A DNA stretch of 64,000 nt, taken from the NCBI RefSeq assembly GCF_001468135.1, contig NZ_LNYU01000081.1:124001-188000 (forward strand). The letters run 5' to 3'. How positions within the stretch are numbered: position 1 is the first letter of the stretch; each line of letters begins with the position of its first letter. The stretch comes from Legionella santicrucis (GTDB lineage Bacteria > Pseudomonadota > Gammaproteobacteria > Legionellales > Legionellaceae). The notes beneath the pieces are model-generated. The model saw only the letters and a list, made by a program, of their open reading frames with translations. It ran no database searches and was not told the DNA's origin. The translations under genes and the position numbers were made by a program. Positions 34,549 to 42,847 of this stretch are shown in pieces.

Positions 34549-34867
34549 TAGGAACCTTTGGATCAACTGTTATCAAACATATAGCGCCGCTTTCATCCGC
34601 AAATCCCACAAGCAAAAACTGAGAGGTAAAGCCCGCTATATTCTTTTCTCCCAAATTAACGCATCCCACAATCTGGCGCCCAATAAGAAACTGGGGCGTA
34701 TAATGCACAGTCACTTGAGCTGATGTTTGCAATACGCCAATCTCAGGTCCAAAATCTGCCCACACTTTGAATGCCGGCTTTTTTGCCCTTGGAAATTCTT
34801 CTACTTTCACAATCGTACCAGAGCGCAAATTCACTCGCTCAAACTCTTCGTATGTTATTGTTGTCAT
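34529..34867 (-). CDS. csaA: CsaA-like tRNA-binding domain protein
   Basis: 112 residues, the full size of CsaA. Motifs: VNLRSGTIVKVEEFPRAKKP, FKVWADFGPEIG and GCVNLGEKNIAGF, typical for the OB-fold tRNA-binding domain dimer. In Bacillus CsaA is a secretion chaperone with tRNA-binding ability. Its presence inside a drug-modification operon is unusual. Confidence 0.9.
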   Translation of the reverse strand: MTTITYEEFERVNLRSGTIVKVEEFPRAKKPAFKVWADFGPEIGVLQTSAQVTVHYTPQFLIGRQIVGCVNLGEKNIAGFTSQFLLVGFADESGAICLITVDPKVPNGQKMH

Positions 34868-34870
34868 AAT

Positions 34871-35572
34871 TTACCTATCTAAAAATTGAATAATAGATTT
34901 TTGAATTTCATCCTTAATTTCCGGACTTCCTCGATCACACAAATCTATATGCAGAGCACCTTTCACATAAATAACTTGAACACCAGACTCAGGTACGACC
35001 CCTTCATCTGGTTCATCATCTATTGCTCCAAAACGTAAAATCTCTAATTTCGGATTTCTTGGGAAAGGATACCTTCTGCTATCAAGTGAAATAACTTTTG
35101 AAACCATTTTGGGATGAGTCTGAGCCATCAACATAGACATATCGCCTCCGTTAGAATGGCCTATTAAAATCACTTTGTTCAGATTCAACTGTGGTTCTAT
35201 TTTTTGCAGTTCATTCATCACAAACAAAATGTTTTGAACACCACGTTCCCAAAGGGGGTTTCTTCTTTCAAATAGATTTCCTGTTGTAGAAAGCGGTTTA
35301 TCCGTCTCCAAATCATGCTGTATAGTCACTACGAAATATCCACGTGTTGCAAGAGCATTTGCAATAAACGAATATTCTGTATTTTTGATGCCATAGCCAT
35401 GGCTGATGATCACCGCGGGTTTATTTATCGTTTCCCCTTGATAAATAACCACAGGAACATTTCTGTCTCGGGTCTTGTCAAACATATCAAGCGTTTTGCT
35501 TTCTAGAGCATAAGCATTACTTGCAATGATGAATGCACATAATATAAGACAGAGATTTTTAAAATATTTCAT
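34871..35572 (-). CDS. Secreted alpha/beta hydrolase
   Basis: 233 residues from the ATG at 35572, giving a signal peptide MKYFKNLCLILCAFIIASNA with cut near NAYA/LES. Active site: nucleophile GHSNGGDMS, acid in FGAIDDEPD, histidine in KGALHIDLC. An ATG at 35587 adds five residues. It follows the beta-lactamase gene by 22 bases and may be co-transcribed with it. Substrate unknown. Confidence 0.75.
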   Translation of the reverse strand: MKYFKNLCLILCAFIIASNAYALESKTLDMFDKTRDRNVPVVIYQGETINKPAVIISHGYGIKNTEYSFIANALATRGYFVVTIQHDLETDKPLSTTGNLFERRNPLWERGVQNILFVMNELQKIEPQLNLNKVILIGHSNGGDMSMLMAQTHPKMVSKVISLDSRRYPFPRNPKLEILRFGAIDDEPDEGVVPESGVQVIYVKGALHIDLCDRGSPEIKDEIQKSIIQFLDR

Positions 35573-35594
35573 TAAATTAACCGCCATATAAATC

Positions 35595-36464
35595 TTATTT
35601 AAAATCCGTTGCTGAGAAACATAGGTTTTTCTTAGAAAACTCATCAAGAATAAATTTAGTCGTTTCAGCAATCGCTTTATCAGCCTTCTGCGCATTATCT
35701 TTTTTATTTGAAAATGTATAAATTGCTAGTACTATTGGCTTACATGCAGGCGACCATACAATTCCTATATCATTAGAAATAACAGAGCCTCCACCTGTTT
35801 TTTCTGCCGCGCTCCAACCTAGAGGCAATCCATATCTGATTTTTTTGTAACCTGTAGTATTGTTCATCATCCAAGTTTTTAATATATTCTGATTTTCTTG
35901 ACCTAACACATTATTTTCTATCAATAATTTTTGAACACTTTGGGCCATATCTTTGGGAGTAGAGCTATCATGAATATTATTTGGATCTGAGTTTAAATTA
36001 GGTTCTAAATTTTCTAAATTAAATGATCTGTCGCCTATTGATTTTGCAAATTCATTAATGCTTTTAGTTCCTCCAAGCCTTGTAATCAGAATATTAGTTG
36101 CAGCATTATCACTATAACGCATTGCTGCTTCTGCAAGCTCCTTTATCGTCATGTAACCTCTATCTAAATTCAGGCGAACGATAGGACTCCAAAACACAAT
36201 ATCATCTGAAGAAATTTTTATTCTCTCATCAGCTTCAATATTTTTTAAAGCAACAGCTGCTACTAGCATCTTAACAGTACTTTGAAATGGGAAGCGCTCA
36301 TCCTGACGATAAGAAAAGCTGTTACCATTATTGGTGTCAATTGCATAAACGCCAATTTTAACATTGTACTTTGTCTCAATCTGCTTCACTCCTGCGTGTG
36401 CTTTGCAATTAACTGCAAAAGCAAATGTGCAAAACGCCAAGCTTAATACTTTCCAATATTTCAT
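35595..36464 (-). CDS. Class A beta-lactamase
   Basis: 289 residues with a signal peptide (to about residue 24). All class A motifs are present: S62-T-V-K65 (Ambler S70xxK), YSDNAATN (SDN130), LEPNLN (E166xxLN) and AEKTGGG (K234TG). It should therefore be an active serine beta-lactamase in the periplasm. The signal peptide start MKYWKV resembles that of the next hydrolase (MKYFKN). No AmpR-like regulator is nearby; the upstream TipA-like gene is on the same strand. Confidence 0.93.
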   Translation of the reverse strand: MKYWKVLSLAFCTFAFAVNCKAHAGVKQIETKYNVKIGVYAIDTNNGNSFSYRQDERFPFQSTVKMLVAAVALKNIEADERIKISSDDIVFWSPIVRLNLDRGYMTIKELAEAAMRYSDNAATNILITRLGGTKSINEFAKSIGDRSFNLENLEPNLNSDPNNIHDSSTPKDMAQSVQKLLIENNVLGQENQNILKTWMMNNTTGYKKIRYGLPLGWSAAEKTGGGSVISNDIGIVWSPACKPIVLAIYTFSNKKDNAQKADKAIAETTKFILDEFSKKNLCFSATDFK

Positions 36465-36551
36465 TTTAACTAACCTTTTTATAATTTATTACTCGTATGT
36501 TGTTTAACTTCTTCCATATCTTGTCCTTAAAAATATTTAACACCCATATCC

Positions 36552-37253
36552 TTACCTGCTTGCTCCATTGTCATTTTCAATCAATCCAACGATCCTTACC
36601 GGCGCTTCTGTACCATCTTTAATTTTGATGGGCAGGACCATGACAAAGCTTCCGGTCGGTAGCATACCCAGATTTGCTACATTTTCTATGATGATCTTAT
36701 CCGCACCTAAAAAGAGTTTATGAACCTTAAAGCCATCTTCTGGGCGATCGGGCGAGAGTGTATCAATACCAATGGCGCTCACGCCTCGTTCAAGTAAAAG
36801 TGATGCGGCTTCAGAGGATACGGATGGGAACACATGGTTGTTATGATATTTCGAAGGTGTATGCCAAAATTTGCTCCAACCGGTTTTAACCATCACGCAT
36901 GAGCCTTTTTGAATAAGCCCATACTTGCTTTCAAAATCGGCTACATCTTGCACGCTCAAGGAATAACGCTCAAAGCATTTACCTGATACATCAATCACCA
37001 TGCACTGCATTACCAAATCATTTACATCAAAATCATGAATGAATCTCCCCTCAGGAATACAATGACTTGGCGCATCCATATGCGTGCCAATCCCAGCATG
37101 CATTCCCACTTTCATGACGCGAAATTTATCTTCACCTTGGCAATCAGCATAATCGATATGCACATCATGATTAAACCCGCATCCACCATTCCATGTAGGG
37201 ATTGTGCTATCAAGTACGTGGGTTAGATCGATGATTTTGTAGGGGAAAGTCAT
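36552..37253 (-). CDS. Cyclase/kynurenine formamidase-like hydrolase
   Basis: 233 residues from the ATG at 37253, which has GAGAG upstream; an ATG at 37283 adds 10. It carries the metal-binding signature HAGIGTHMDAPSH of the cyclase family (Mn- or Zn-dependent), and begins IIDLTHVLDSTIPTW as is usual. It lies 83 bases after the second TipA-like regulator and may be its target. Substrate could be a formamide, lactone or a polyketide-like drug. Confidence 0.85.
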   Translation of the reverse strand: MTFPYKIIDLTHVLDSTIPTWNGGCGFNHDVHIDYADCQGEDKFRVMKVGMHAGIGTHMDAPSHCIPEGRFIHDFDVNDLVMQCMVIDVSGKCFERYSLSVQDVADFESKYGLIQKGSCVMVKTGWSKFWHTPSKYHNNHVFPSVSSEAASLLLERGVSAIGIDTLSPDRPEDGFKVHKLFLGADKIIIENVANLGMLPTGSFVMVLPIKIKDGTEAPVRIVGLIENDNGASR

Positions 37254-37336
37254 AATATCTCTCAATTTAGTATCTTTTTGCATAAAGAACCCAAGGTCGC
37301 TTGAGGCCAGTTAAACCGGCCCCATATTTATTTGTT

Positions 37337-38098
37337 TTACAAAATTTTAGTTGCATAATGCCTCATTGCTTCGCATATAAATTTTTGCATTTTGGGATGA
37401 TAAGCTTCAAAAAATGTTTTGATCGTGGCGTCATCATCTTCATACATGTGAATCAAGGCCAAATAAGCATCATGAGTCAAATTAAAAAAATTAGATTGCA
37501 GTTCGTAATGTTTCTGGATCAGCGCTTGTACATCTTCGCTTTCTGGTTTAGCATTTTTTGATATTAATTTCGCAATCGCTTTATCCAGCGTATCTACTTC
37601 ATTTTTAAAATCAGACCATTCTTGCTCTGACCAAATGACATCATCTTTTTTAAAATGCTCCAACATTTTTTCTGCTGGTGTACCACGAGCTATACATGTA
37701 TATTGGTTGCTCTTAGGCAGTTTTTTATCAAAACCAAAATATAATTCTTTGTCTGTCATAGCCTCTTTTCCTCTTAAATGTTGAATTGTTTTATCGATCG
37801 TAGTGATCAGATCATTTTTACGAACGATTTCATCTTCCAAAATTTTTCTATGCGCATTTAATGCTCTAATGTTGTCAAAGTCATTTTGCGAAAGAAGCCT
37901 TTGGATATCATTTAAGGCAAAGCCTAGCTCTTTAAAAAACAGAATTTGTTGCAAACGCAATAGTTGCTGCTCTTCATAATAACGGTAATTATTAGCTCCT
38001 TTTGAGAAAGGTTTAAGTAAACCAATTTCATCGTACCAATGCAGGGTACGTACACTTACACCAGATATCTTTGCTAATTCTTTTACCGTATAAGCCAT
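37337..38098 (-). CDS. TipA-type MerR regulator
   Basis: 253 residues, the same size as 32233-32994 and clearly its paralogue: LAKISGVSVRTLHWYDEIGLL in the MerR domain, RLQQILFFKELGFALNDI in the linker, and a TipAS domain (about 140-253; LIQKHYELQSNFFNLTHDAY). It leads a minus-strand series cyclase, beta-lactamase, hydrolase, CsaA, kinase and GNAT. Antibiotic binding could switch on the series, though only its own promoter shows the MerR spacing. Confidence 0.88.
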   Translation of the reverse strand: MAYTVKELAKISGVSVRTLHWYDEIGLLKPFSKGANNYRYYEEQQLLRLQQILFFKELGFALNDIQRLLSQNDFDNIRALNAHRKILEDEIVRKNDLITTIDKTIQHLRGKEAMTDKELYFGFDKKLPKSNQYTCIARGTPAEKMLEHFKKDDVIWSEQEWSDFKNEVDTLDKAIAKLISKNAKPESEDVQALIQKHYELQSNFFNLTHDAYLALIHMYEDDDATIKTFFEAYHPKMQKFICEAMRHYATKIL

Positions 38099-38125
38099 AA
38101 TCTTGCCCTCAAATAATACAATTCA

Positions 38126-38156
38126 AAGATAAGATATGACGTAACGTGAGGGTCAA
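38126..38156 (-). promoter_or_regulatory. MerR-type promoter of the second TipA-like regulator
   Basis: On the minus strand TTGACC (38156-38151) and TATCTT (38131-38126) are 19 bases apart. The spacer contains ACGTTACGTCAT, identical to the one in front of the first regulator at 32176-32206. This is the arrangement by which MerR proteins twist the promoter into shape. Confidence 0.75.
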
Positions 38157-38188
38157 GAGGTAATTTAAAGTAATTATCATAAATCCTG

Positions 38189-40147
38189 TTAACCTAATTT
38201 CTTCGTAAACCACAGCACCAGATCATCATCAAGCTGATAATGATTACCTGGAATCGTGGGTTCATAATTATAAGTAATACCCTTGCCATCAGGGATGTAG
38301 CCGCGTTTTACGTAAAGTCTTTGAGCTGCTCCATAGCCGCCATCTGCACCTGCATACAGGCCAACGCCGATGCCAATGATTTGGCTGTTCGTTGCAGCTT
38401 CTTTTTCTGCTGTATCAAGTAGTAAGGAGCCAACACCGATTTTTCGATAGGCCGGCAATACGTTTAAATCCACAATCTCGGGGATGCTTTGCTCTTGAAA
38501 AGATTGATACTGTGAGCACCATTTTAAGGTCACGTAACCGGCAAATTCGCCATTGAAGTGAGCCACCCAAACCAGTCGCTCTCCGGCGTCTTGTTCCTTC
38601 AAATATTCTTCGAAAAGCGATGGCGGTTTATTCCAGCCGATTGCGTTGAAAGCTTCAGAGATAAGTGGGATATGATCTGATGATAGTAATTCACAAGTTA
38701 CAAAGGATTTCTCCATAAGGAAATTTGTCAGTTCTATATCACGAATTCGCACCGTTTGTTGCTTTATCACTTGAAATCCTTTGCTAGCAAAAAATGCTCT
38801 GGCAGTAGTGCTAACTTCTGCATAAATGCGCGGCAATAATTTTTCTCTCGCTTCAATTTCGATTTCACGCATAAGGGCCGTGCCAACTCCAGAACCTTGA
38901 AATTCATGATGGACATAAAAGCAATCGATATGGCCATTTGGCTCAAATTCTGCAAAGCCAACTACCGTACCATCTATTGTTGCAACAAAAGGATTTAGTT
39001 TTGCACATTTTTCTTGCCAAGCAGCATAATTATCATAGTATGATGTCCATGCATTAAGCTGCTCTTTACTATAATCCTTGGCATTGACTGTATGTACAGT
39101 GTTGTAAAAAATACTAGCAATATGTTTGGCATCCCCATCTTGATAGCATCGCACTTGAACCTTTCTTCTTTCATTCATTTCGTTTAATTCTCCCAAAATA
39201 TGATTTATAAGTTCGCTAATATCAGCGCATCGATGGGGATGGTCTTTAGGGTCTGATCGCTTAAGAAGGTCAAGCAACGATGATAAATTCAATAAATGTA
39301 TGGTAATGGGCCAATGAGCTGGTAATTTAATACCATTTTTTTGTAAGGCATCTACAAATGAGTTCTGGAATTCAGGTGGCATTTTATGGGCGTATCTGAG
39401 CATGTTAGCGATGTCCCAAAGATAAGACCCAGGAAAAGCAAATTCCCAGTCCAAAATGCCGGTAACAACCCAAGAGCCGTTAATTTGTTCTACCAAAATA
39501 TTGGCGGGATCAAAGTCACCATGAACGAGGTGCTTTTCATCGTCAGTGGAAAATAGATATGCATATTGCTTTATAGCTTTTTTGATTTCATCAATCATCT
39601 CAGGCGATAGCACAGATACTACGGTTCTATCATTCAAGCAATCCAGTGCAAATTTTATAACATCAGAGGATTCGCACTCGACCACCTCCAAATCTTTGTT
39701 CAAGAAGCCAGATTTTGAAAATTCGTATGCTGTGATTTTTGAGAGAATCATCCCAACTTCACTCATGAGTGCACCGTTAGCATCAGAAGCGTTGCTTAAC
39801 AAAAAATCACGAAGAGAAATGCCAGAAATAAACTCTGTAATAGCAAAGTGATACCCTTCAAGTTTGCCGATATAATGCGTTAGTGGTGCCGGCACAGTTT
39901 CTTTGATTAATGCGGCTAATTTTTGTTCTATGTGCGCTGCATCTTTGTCGCGCAAATAAACACGCAAAATCAGTGGCTTTTGTTCATTTTCCAACTGAAT
40001 TTTGTAATTAAGATTAGCGCATCCGCCAGCAATCAATTCAGTGGAGGTAAGTTTTTTATCAGGATAAGCAAGGCGTACCATTTTTTCTGCCATGCCTTCT
40101 GGAAGCTGGTACGTGAGACTTGTTTTCTCCCAATCAACTTTAAACAT
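38189..40147 (-). CDS. Fusion: APH phosphotransferase + two GNAT acetyltransferase domains
   Basis: 652 residues. Residues about 1-325 form an APH-type kinase (LVHGDFDPANILV catalytic loop, GILDWEFAFPGS metal site). Residues 330-470 form a GNAT domain (CFYVHHEFQGSGVGTALMRE) and 475-652 a second one (LNVLPAYRKIGVGSLLLDTA). Such an architecture is reminiscent of the bifunctional AAC(6')-APH(2'') but with reverse order and an extra acetyltransferase. It starts at the stop of the GNAT gene upstream (TAATG). Confidence 0.88.
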   Translation of the reverse strand: MFKVDWEKTSLTYQLPEGMAEKMVRLAYPDKKLTSTELIAGGCANLNYKIQLENEQKPLILRVYLRDKDAAHIEQKLAALIKETVPAPLTHYIGKLEGYHFAITEFISGISLRDFLLSNASDANGALMSEVGMILSKITAYEFSKSGFLNKDLEVVECESSDVIKFALDCLNDRTVVSVLSPEMIDEIKKAIKQYAYLFSTDDEKHLVHGDFDPANILVEQINGSWVVTGILDWEFAFPGSYLWDIANMLRYAHKMPPEFQNSFVDALQKNGIKLPAHWPITIHLLNLSSLLDLLKRSDPKDHPHRCADISELINHILGELNEMNERRKVQVRCYQDGDAKHIASIFYNTVHTVNAKDYSKEQLNAWTSYYDNYAAWQEKCAKLNPFVATIDGTVVGFAEFEPNGHIDCFYVHHEFQGSGVGTALMREIEIEAREKLLPRIYAEVSTTARAFFASKGFQVIKQQTVRIRDIELTNFLMEKSFVTCELLSSDHIPLISEAFNAIGWNKPPSLFEEYLKEQDAGERLVWVAHFNGEFAGYVTLKWCSQYQSFQEQSIPEIVDLNVLPAYRKIGVGSLLLDTAEKEAATNSQIIGIGVGLYAGADGGYGAAQRLYVKRGYIPDGKGITYNYEPTIPGNHYQLDDDLVLWFTKKLG

Positions 40148-40554
40148 TACAAGCTCCGCTTTAAAAAGATACAGCTAGAACCGCGCGTATAGCCCTGCCT
40201 TTCAAAATCAGTTACGTATCCTAATTTTTCATAGAATGCTTTAGCTCCCTGAAAGCTCATAGTCGCAACCGTTGCCATAGAACATCCTGACTTACGGCCA
40301 TAATCATGCACAGCTTCCATCAATTGATATCCTAAACCTTTATTGCGATGATCGGGATGTACCCACAATTGATCTGTATAAATGCTGCCGAAAATCACAC
40401 TGCCGTTGCAGCCTGCAATAATTTGGTTCTTATCATCTCGCATAAAGAATGCAAAAGGATAGGCTTCGCCCAATTTAGGTGTCTCTTGATTGATTTTATT
40501 GGTTAGAAAATCTATGTCTTCACTTGCGGTCGTGGATATAAACTCTATGGTCAA
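40147..40554 (-). CDS. GNAT-family N-acetyltransferase
   Basis: 135 residues, a single GNAT domain with acetyl-CoA loop HRNKGLGYQLMEA (about residues 74-86) and the C-terminal FQGAKAFYEKLGY. Resembles small single-domain acetyltransferases. Overlap of 4 bases with the GNAT-like gene upstream and of 1 base with the APH fusion downstream indicates one message. Confidence 0.85.
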   Translation of the reverse strand: MTIEFISTTASEDIDFLTNKINQETPKLGEAYPFAFFMRDDKNQIIAGCNGSVIFGSIYTDQLWVHPDHRNKGLGYQLMEAVHDYGRKSGCSMATVATMSFQGAKAFYEKLGYVTDFERQGYTRGSSCIFLKRSL

Positions 40555-40838
40555 GGGCGATCTCCTTTATACTCAAAGCATTCAAACTTTCCTGCTTTAG
40601 AAAAACCAAGGCGTTCGTAAATATGATAACCAGAGTCACTTGAAGCTGACAAAGTTAAAGAAGTAGTGTCCTTAGGTGCTCCATATACAATACTAAACAT
40701 ACTTGTTTTTAGGTCACAATTAATGACGGTCACACTGTTCATTTCATAAACGTCAAAACCAAGATTTTTTAGTAGATATGCAAAATGACCCAGGTGGTTT
40801 TGCTCTGTTGTATTGAGTTGCTTATTACTTAAATTCAT
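40551..40838 (-). pseudogene. GNAT remnant with internal deletion
   Basis: 95 residues. The end (ASSDSGYHIYERLGFSKAGK) is a typical GNAT C-terminus, but the central acetyl-CoA loop (Q/RxxGxG/A) is absent and the N-terminal part is short. It is most likely a gene that lost its middle while retaining the frame and both ATGA overlaps. Inactive as an acetyltransferase on this evidence. Confidence 0.6.
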
Positions 40839-41482
40839 TTATTTTCCGCATAAATTCGTTTCAATTCATCTATCTTGCCATTGGTTATAACCTCAAGATT
40901 ATCCGTGATTTTTTGGACGTCCCAGTCCCACCATTTTAGAGCAAGCAACAATTGGATCGTTTCTTCATCAAACCTTTTGCGAATTTCCTTTGCAGGATTT
41001 CCGCCAACAATCGTGTAAGGCTCAACATCTTTGGTCACTAAGCTGTTTGTGCCGATAATAGCGCCATCGCCAATTTTTACACCTTGCATGATAGTTACGC
41101 TATTACCAATCCAAACGTCATTACCGACAACTGTGTCCCCCTTACTCACTACTTGCATAGGATCTTTTTCTGCCCATTCTCCACCAAAAACCTTAAATGG
41201 ATAGGTGGAAAAACCATTCATTGCATGGTTTGATCCATTCATGATGAAACGGACTCCTGTGGCGATTTGGCAGAATTTGCCGATGATGAGCTTGTCCCCC
41301 ATAAAGTCAAAGAGATAAAGAATATTTTTCTCAAAGTTGTGCACGTCTTCAGGATCATCATAATAAGTATAATCACCCACAATAATTTGAGGGTTTGTGA
41401 TGATGTTTTTTAAGTATGCTGTCCTTGAAACGCCCTCTATGGGGTAAAGAGTGTTGGGATTTGGATAATTTCTCTCTACCAT
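40835..41482 (-). CDS. Vat/CatB-type xenobiotic O-acetyltransferase
   Basis: 215 residues from the ATG at 41482 (GGAGG upstream). Left-handed beta-helix hexapeptide repeats (VVGNDVWIGNSVTIMQGVKI) and the catalytic segment FIMNGSNHAMNG, which holds the histidine of streptogramin A acetyltransferases (Vat). PAKEIRKRF near the end is also characteristic. Could inactivate streptogramin A or chloramphenicol-like drugs. It follows an SDR gene with 7 bases of overlap. Confidence 0.88.
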   Translation of the reverse strand: MVERNYPNPNTLYPIEGVSRTAYLKNIITNPQIIVGDYTYYDDPEDVHNFEKNILYLFDFMGDKLIIGKFCQIATGVRFIMNGSNHAMNGFSTYPFKVFGGEWAEKDPMQVVSKGDTVVGNDVWIGNSVTIMQGVKIGDGAIIGTNSLVTKDVEPYTIVGGNPAKEIRKRFDEETIQLLLALKWWDWDVQKITDNLEVITNGKIDELKRIYAENK

Positions 41483-42228
41483 GACTTTCCTCCCCAAGAC
41501 ATACCACCGTCTATATTTAGGCATGCGCCTGTAACATATTTTGAGGCGTTGTTGGATGCAAGGTATAACACTAGCCCGTCAAGGTCAGTTGGTTCAGCAA
41601 TATCTCCATAAGGAATCAAGGGAATTATTTGCTCTAAGTCAGGTCCATTCATAGGGGTTCTAATCCAACCTGGAGAAATACAATTGATCCGTATTTTATG
41701 GGGCGATAACTCACCAACCAAGGTTTTGGTTAAATGAATCACTGCTGCCTTGCTAACACTATAGGCAGCACCGCATTTTGCAGGAATGGCATCCCCATTC
41801 ACACTGCCGATATTAATAATCGATCCATGAATACCATGGTTCTTCATATGATTCGCCACTGATTTTGTGACATACCAAACACCCATCAGATTCGTTTGAA
41901 TGATCGACTCAAAATTATCGTTATCATCCTCTTCAAAAATAGGAGTAAGAATAGCAATTCCGGCATTATTAACGCAGATGTCGATCTTTTCACCATTCTT
42001 TTCTAACTCAGAAAAACAATTTTTTACGGATTGTTTGTCTGACACATCCATCTGGATGGCCCTAGCGTTATTAAGCTTAAGCGCCAAGTCGTTCAATTTA
42101 TCAATCCTGCGAGCGGCCAAGATCACACGTGCGCCTGCACCTGATAGGCAACGGGCGAATTGTTCCCCAAGACCACTTGAAGCCCCGGTGATTAATGATG
42201 TTTTACCATTTAGATCAAATAGTTGCAT
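41476..42228 (-). CDS. Short-chain dehydrogenase/reductase (SDR)
   Basis: 250 residues from the ATG at 42228; a TTG 24 bases earlier is an alternative. Classical SDR: cofactor motif TGASSGLG, NNAG, catalytic S...YSVSK (S at about 142 and Y at about 155). Typical for NAD(P)-dependent oxidation of alcohols. Divergent from a MarR gene; the 150-base gap probably holds the promoter of both. Confidence 0.9.
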   Translation of the reverse strand: MQLFDLNGKTSLITGASSGLGEQFARCLSGAGARVILAARRIDKLNDLALKLNNARAIQMDVSDKQSVKNCFSELEKNGEKIDICVNNAGIAILTPIFEEDDNDNFESIIQTNLMGVWYVTKSVANHMKNHGIHGSIINIGSVNGDAIPAKCGAAYSVSKAAVIHLTKTLVGELSPHKIRINCISPGWIRTPMNGPDLEQIIPLIPYGDIAEPTDLDGLVLYLASNNASKYVTGACLNIDGGMSWGGKSW

Positions 42229-42314
42229 TTTTAATTTTCCGCCAGATGACAAAATTATGAGATTCCTACAGCTTTATCTTGACATAAAACTATATTTTGT
42301 GCATCTATAATATG

Positions 42315-42329
42315 CATAATCATGTTATG
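42315..42329. promoter_or_regulatory. Candidate MarR operator
   Basis: CATAATCATGTTATG is a perfect 5-5-5 inverted repeat (CATAA at 42315-42319, TTATG at 42325-42329) in the gap between the SDR and MarR genes. MarR proteins usually bind such short palindromes and often control the divergent gene. Its position 48 bases before the marR start fits autoregulation. Confidence 0.5.
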
Positions 42330-42376
42330 ATGGTTATTTTTTTTCTAAAACAACCCCTTTTTATGGAGAAAAATAC

Positions 42377-42847
42377 ATGTCAGGTAACGCCACAAAAGAC
42401 TACAAAATCCCAGTGTTAGAGGGCCCAAGTTTTACTTTTGCTCAGGCATATTTTACGTGGAAGCGCATCACAGACAGGGCTTTAGAGGCTATTGGCCTAA
42501 CGCATACACAGTATGTCTTTATGGGGACACTGTTTGAGCTAGAAAAACATCACGACAAGGCAACGCAAAATGATCTGGCTAGGCTCACCAATTCTGATGT
42601 AACCATGACATCCCAAATTCTTCGTACTCTACAAAAACGTGGGCTTGTTTGCCGCGCGCAAATAGAAGGTGATGAGCGGGCAAAATACTCTAGCCTATCA
42701 CTTGCCGGAAAAAAGCTCGTCAAAAAAGCCGCTGAAATTATGAAAACAAATGAGAAGGAGTATTTTGCTCCCGTAGAACAAGATATGGAACAATTTTTGA
42801 CTTCCCTGAAGGTTTTAACACGCGTTAAAGAGATTAATCTGCTATGA
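42377..42847 (+). CDS. MarR-family transcriptional regulator
   Basis: 156 residues. MarR winged helix: ATQNDLARLTNSDVTMTSQI followed by LRTLQKRGLV and the wing with EGDERAKYSSLSLAGK. It is first of a long plus-strand operon and overlaps the second gene by ATGA. By family, it should repress and be relieved by a small phenolic or drug-like ligand; the operon it heads encodes drug-modifying enzymes. Confidence 0.9.
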   Translation: MSGNATKDYKIPVLEGPSFTFAQAYFTWKRITDRALEAIGLTHTQYVFMGTLFELEKHHDKATQNDLARLTNSDVTMTSQILRTLQKRGLVCRAQIEGDERAKYSSLSLAGKKLVKKAAEIMKTNEKEYFAPVEQDMEQFLTSLKVLTRVKEINLL

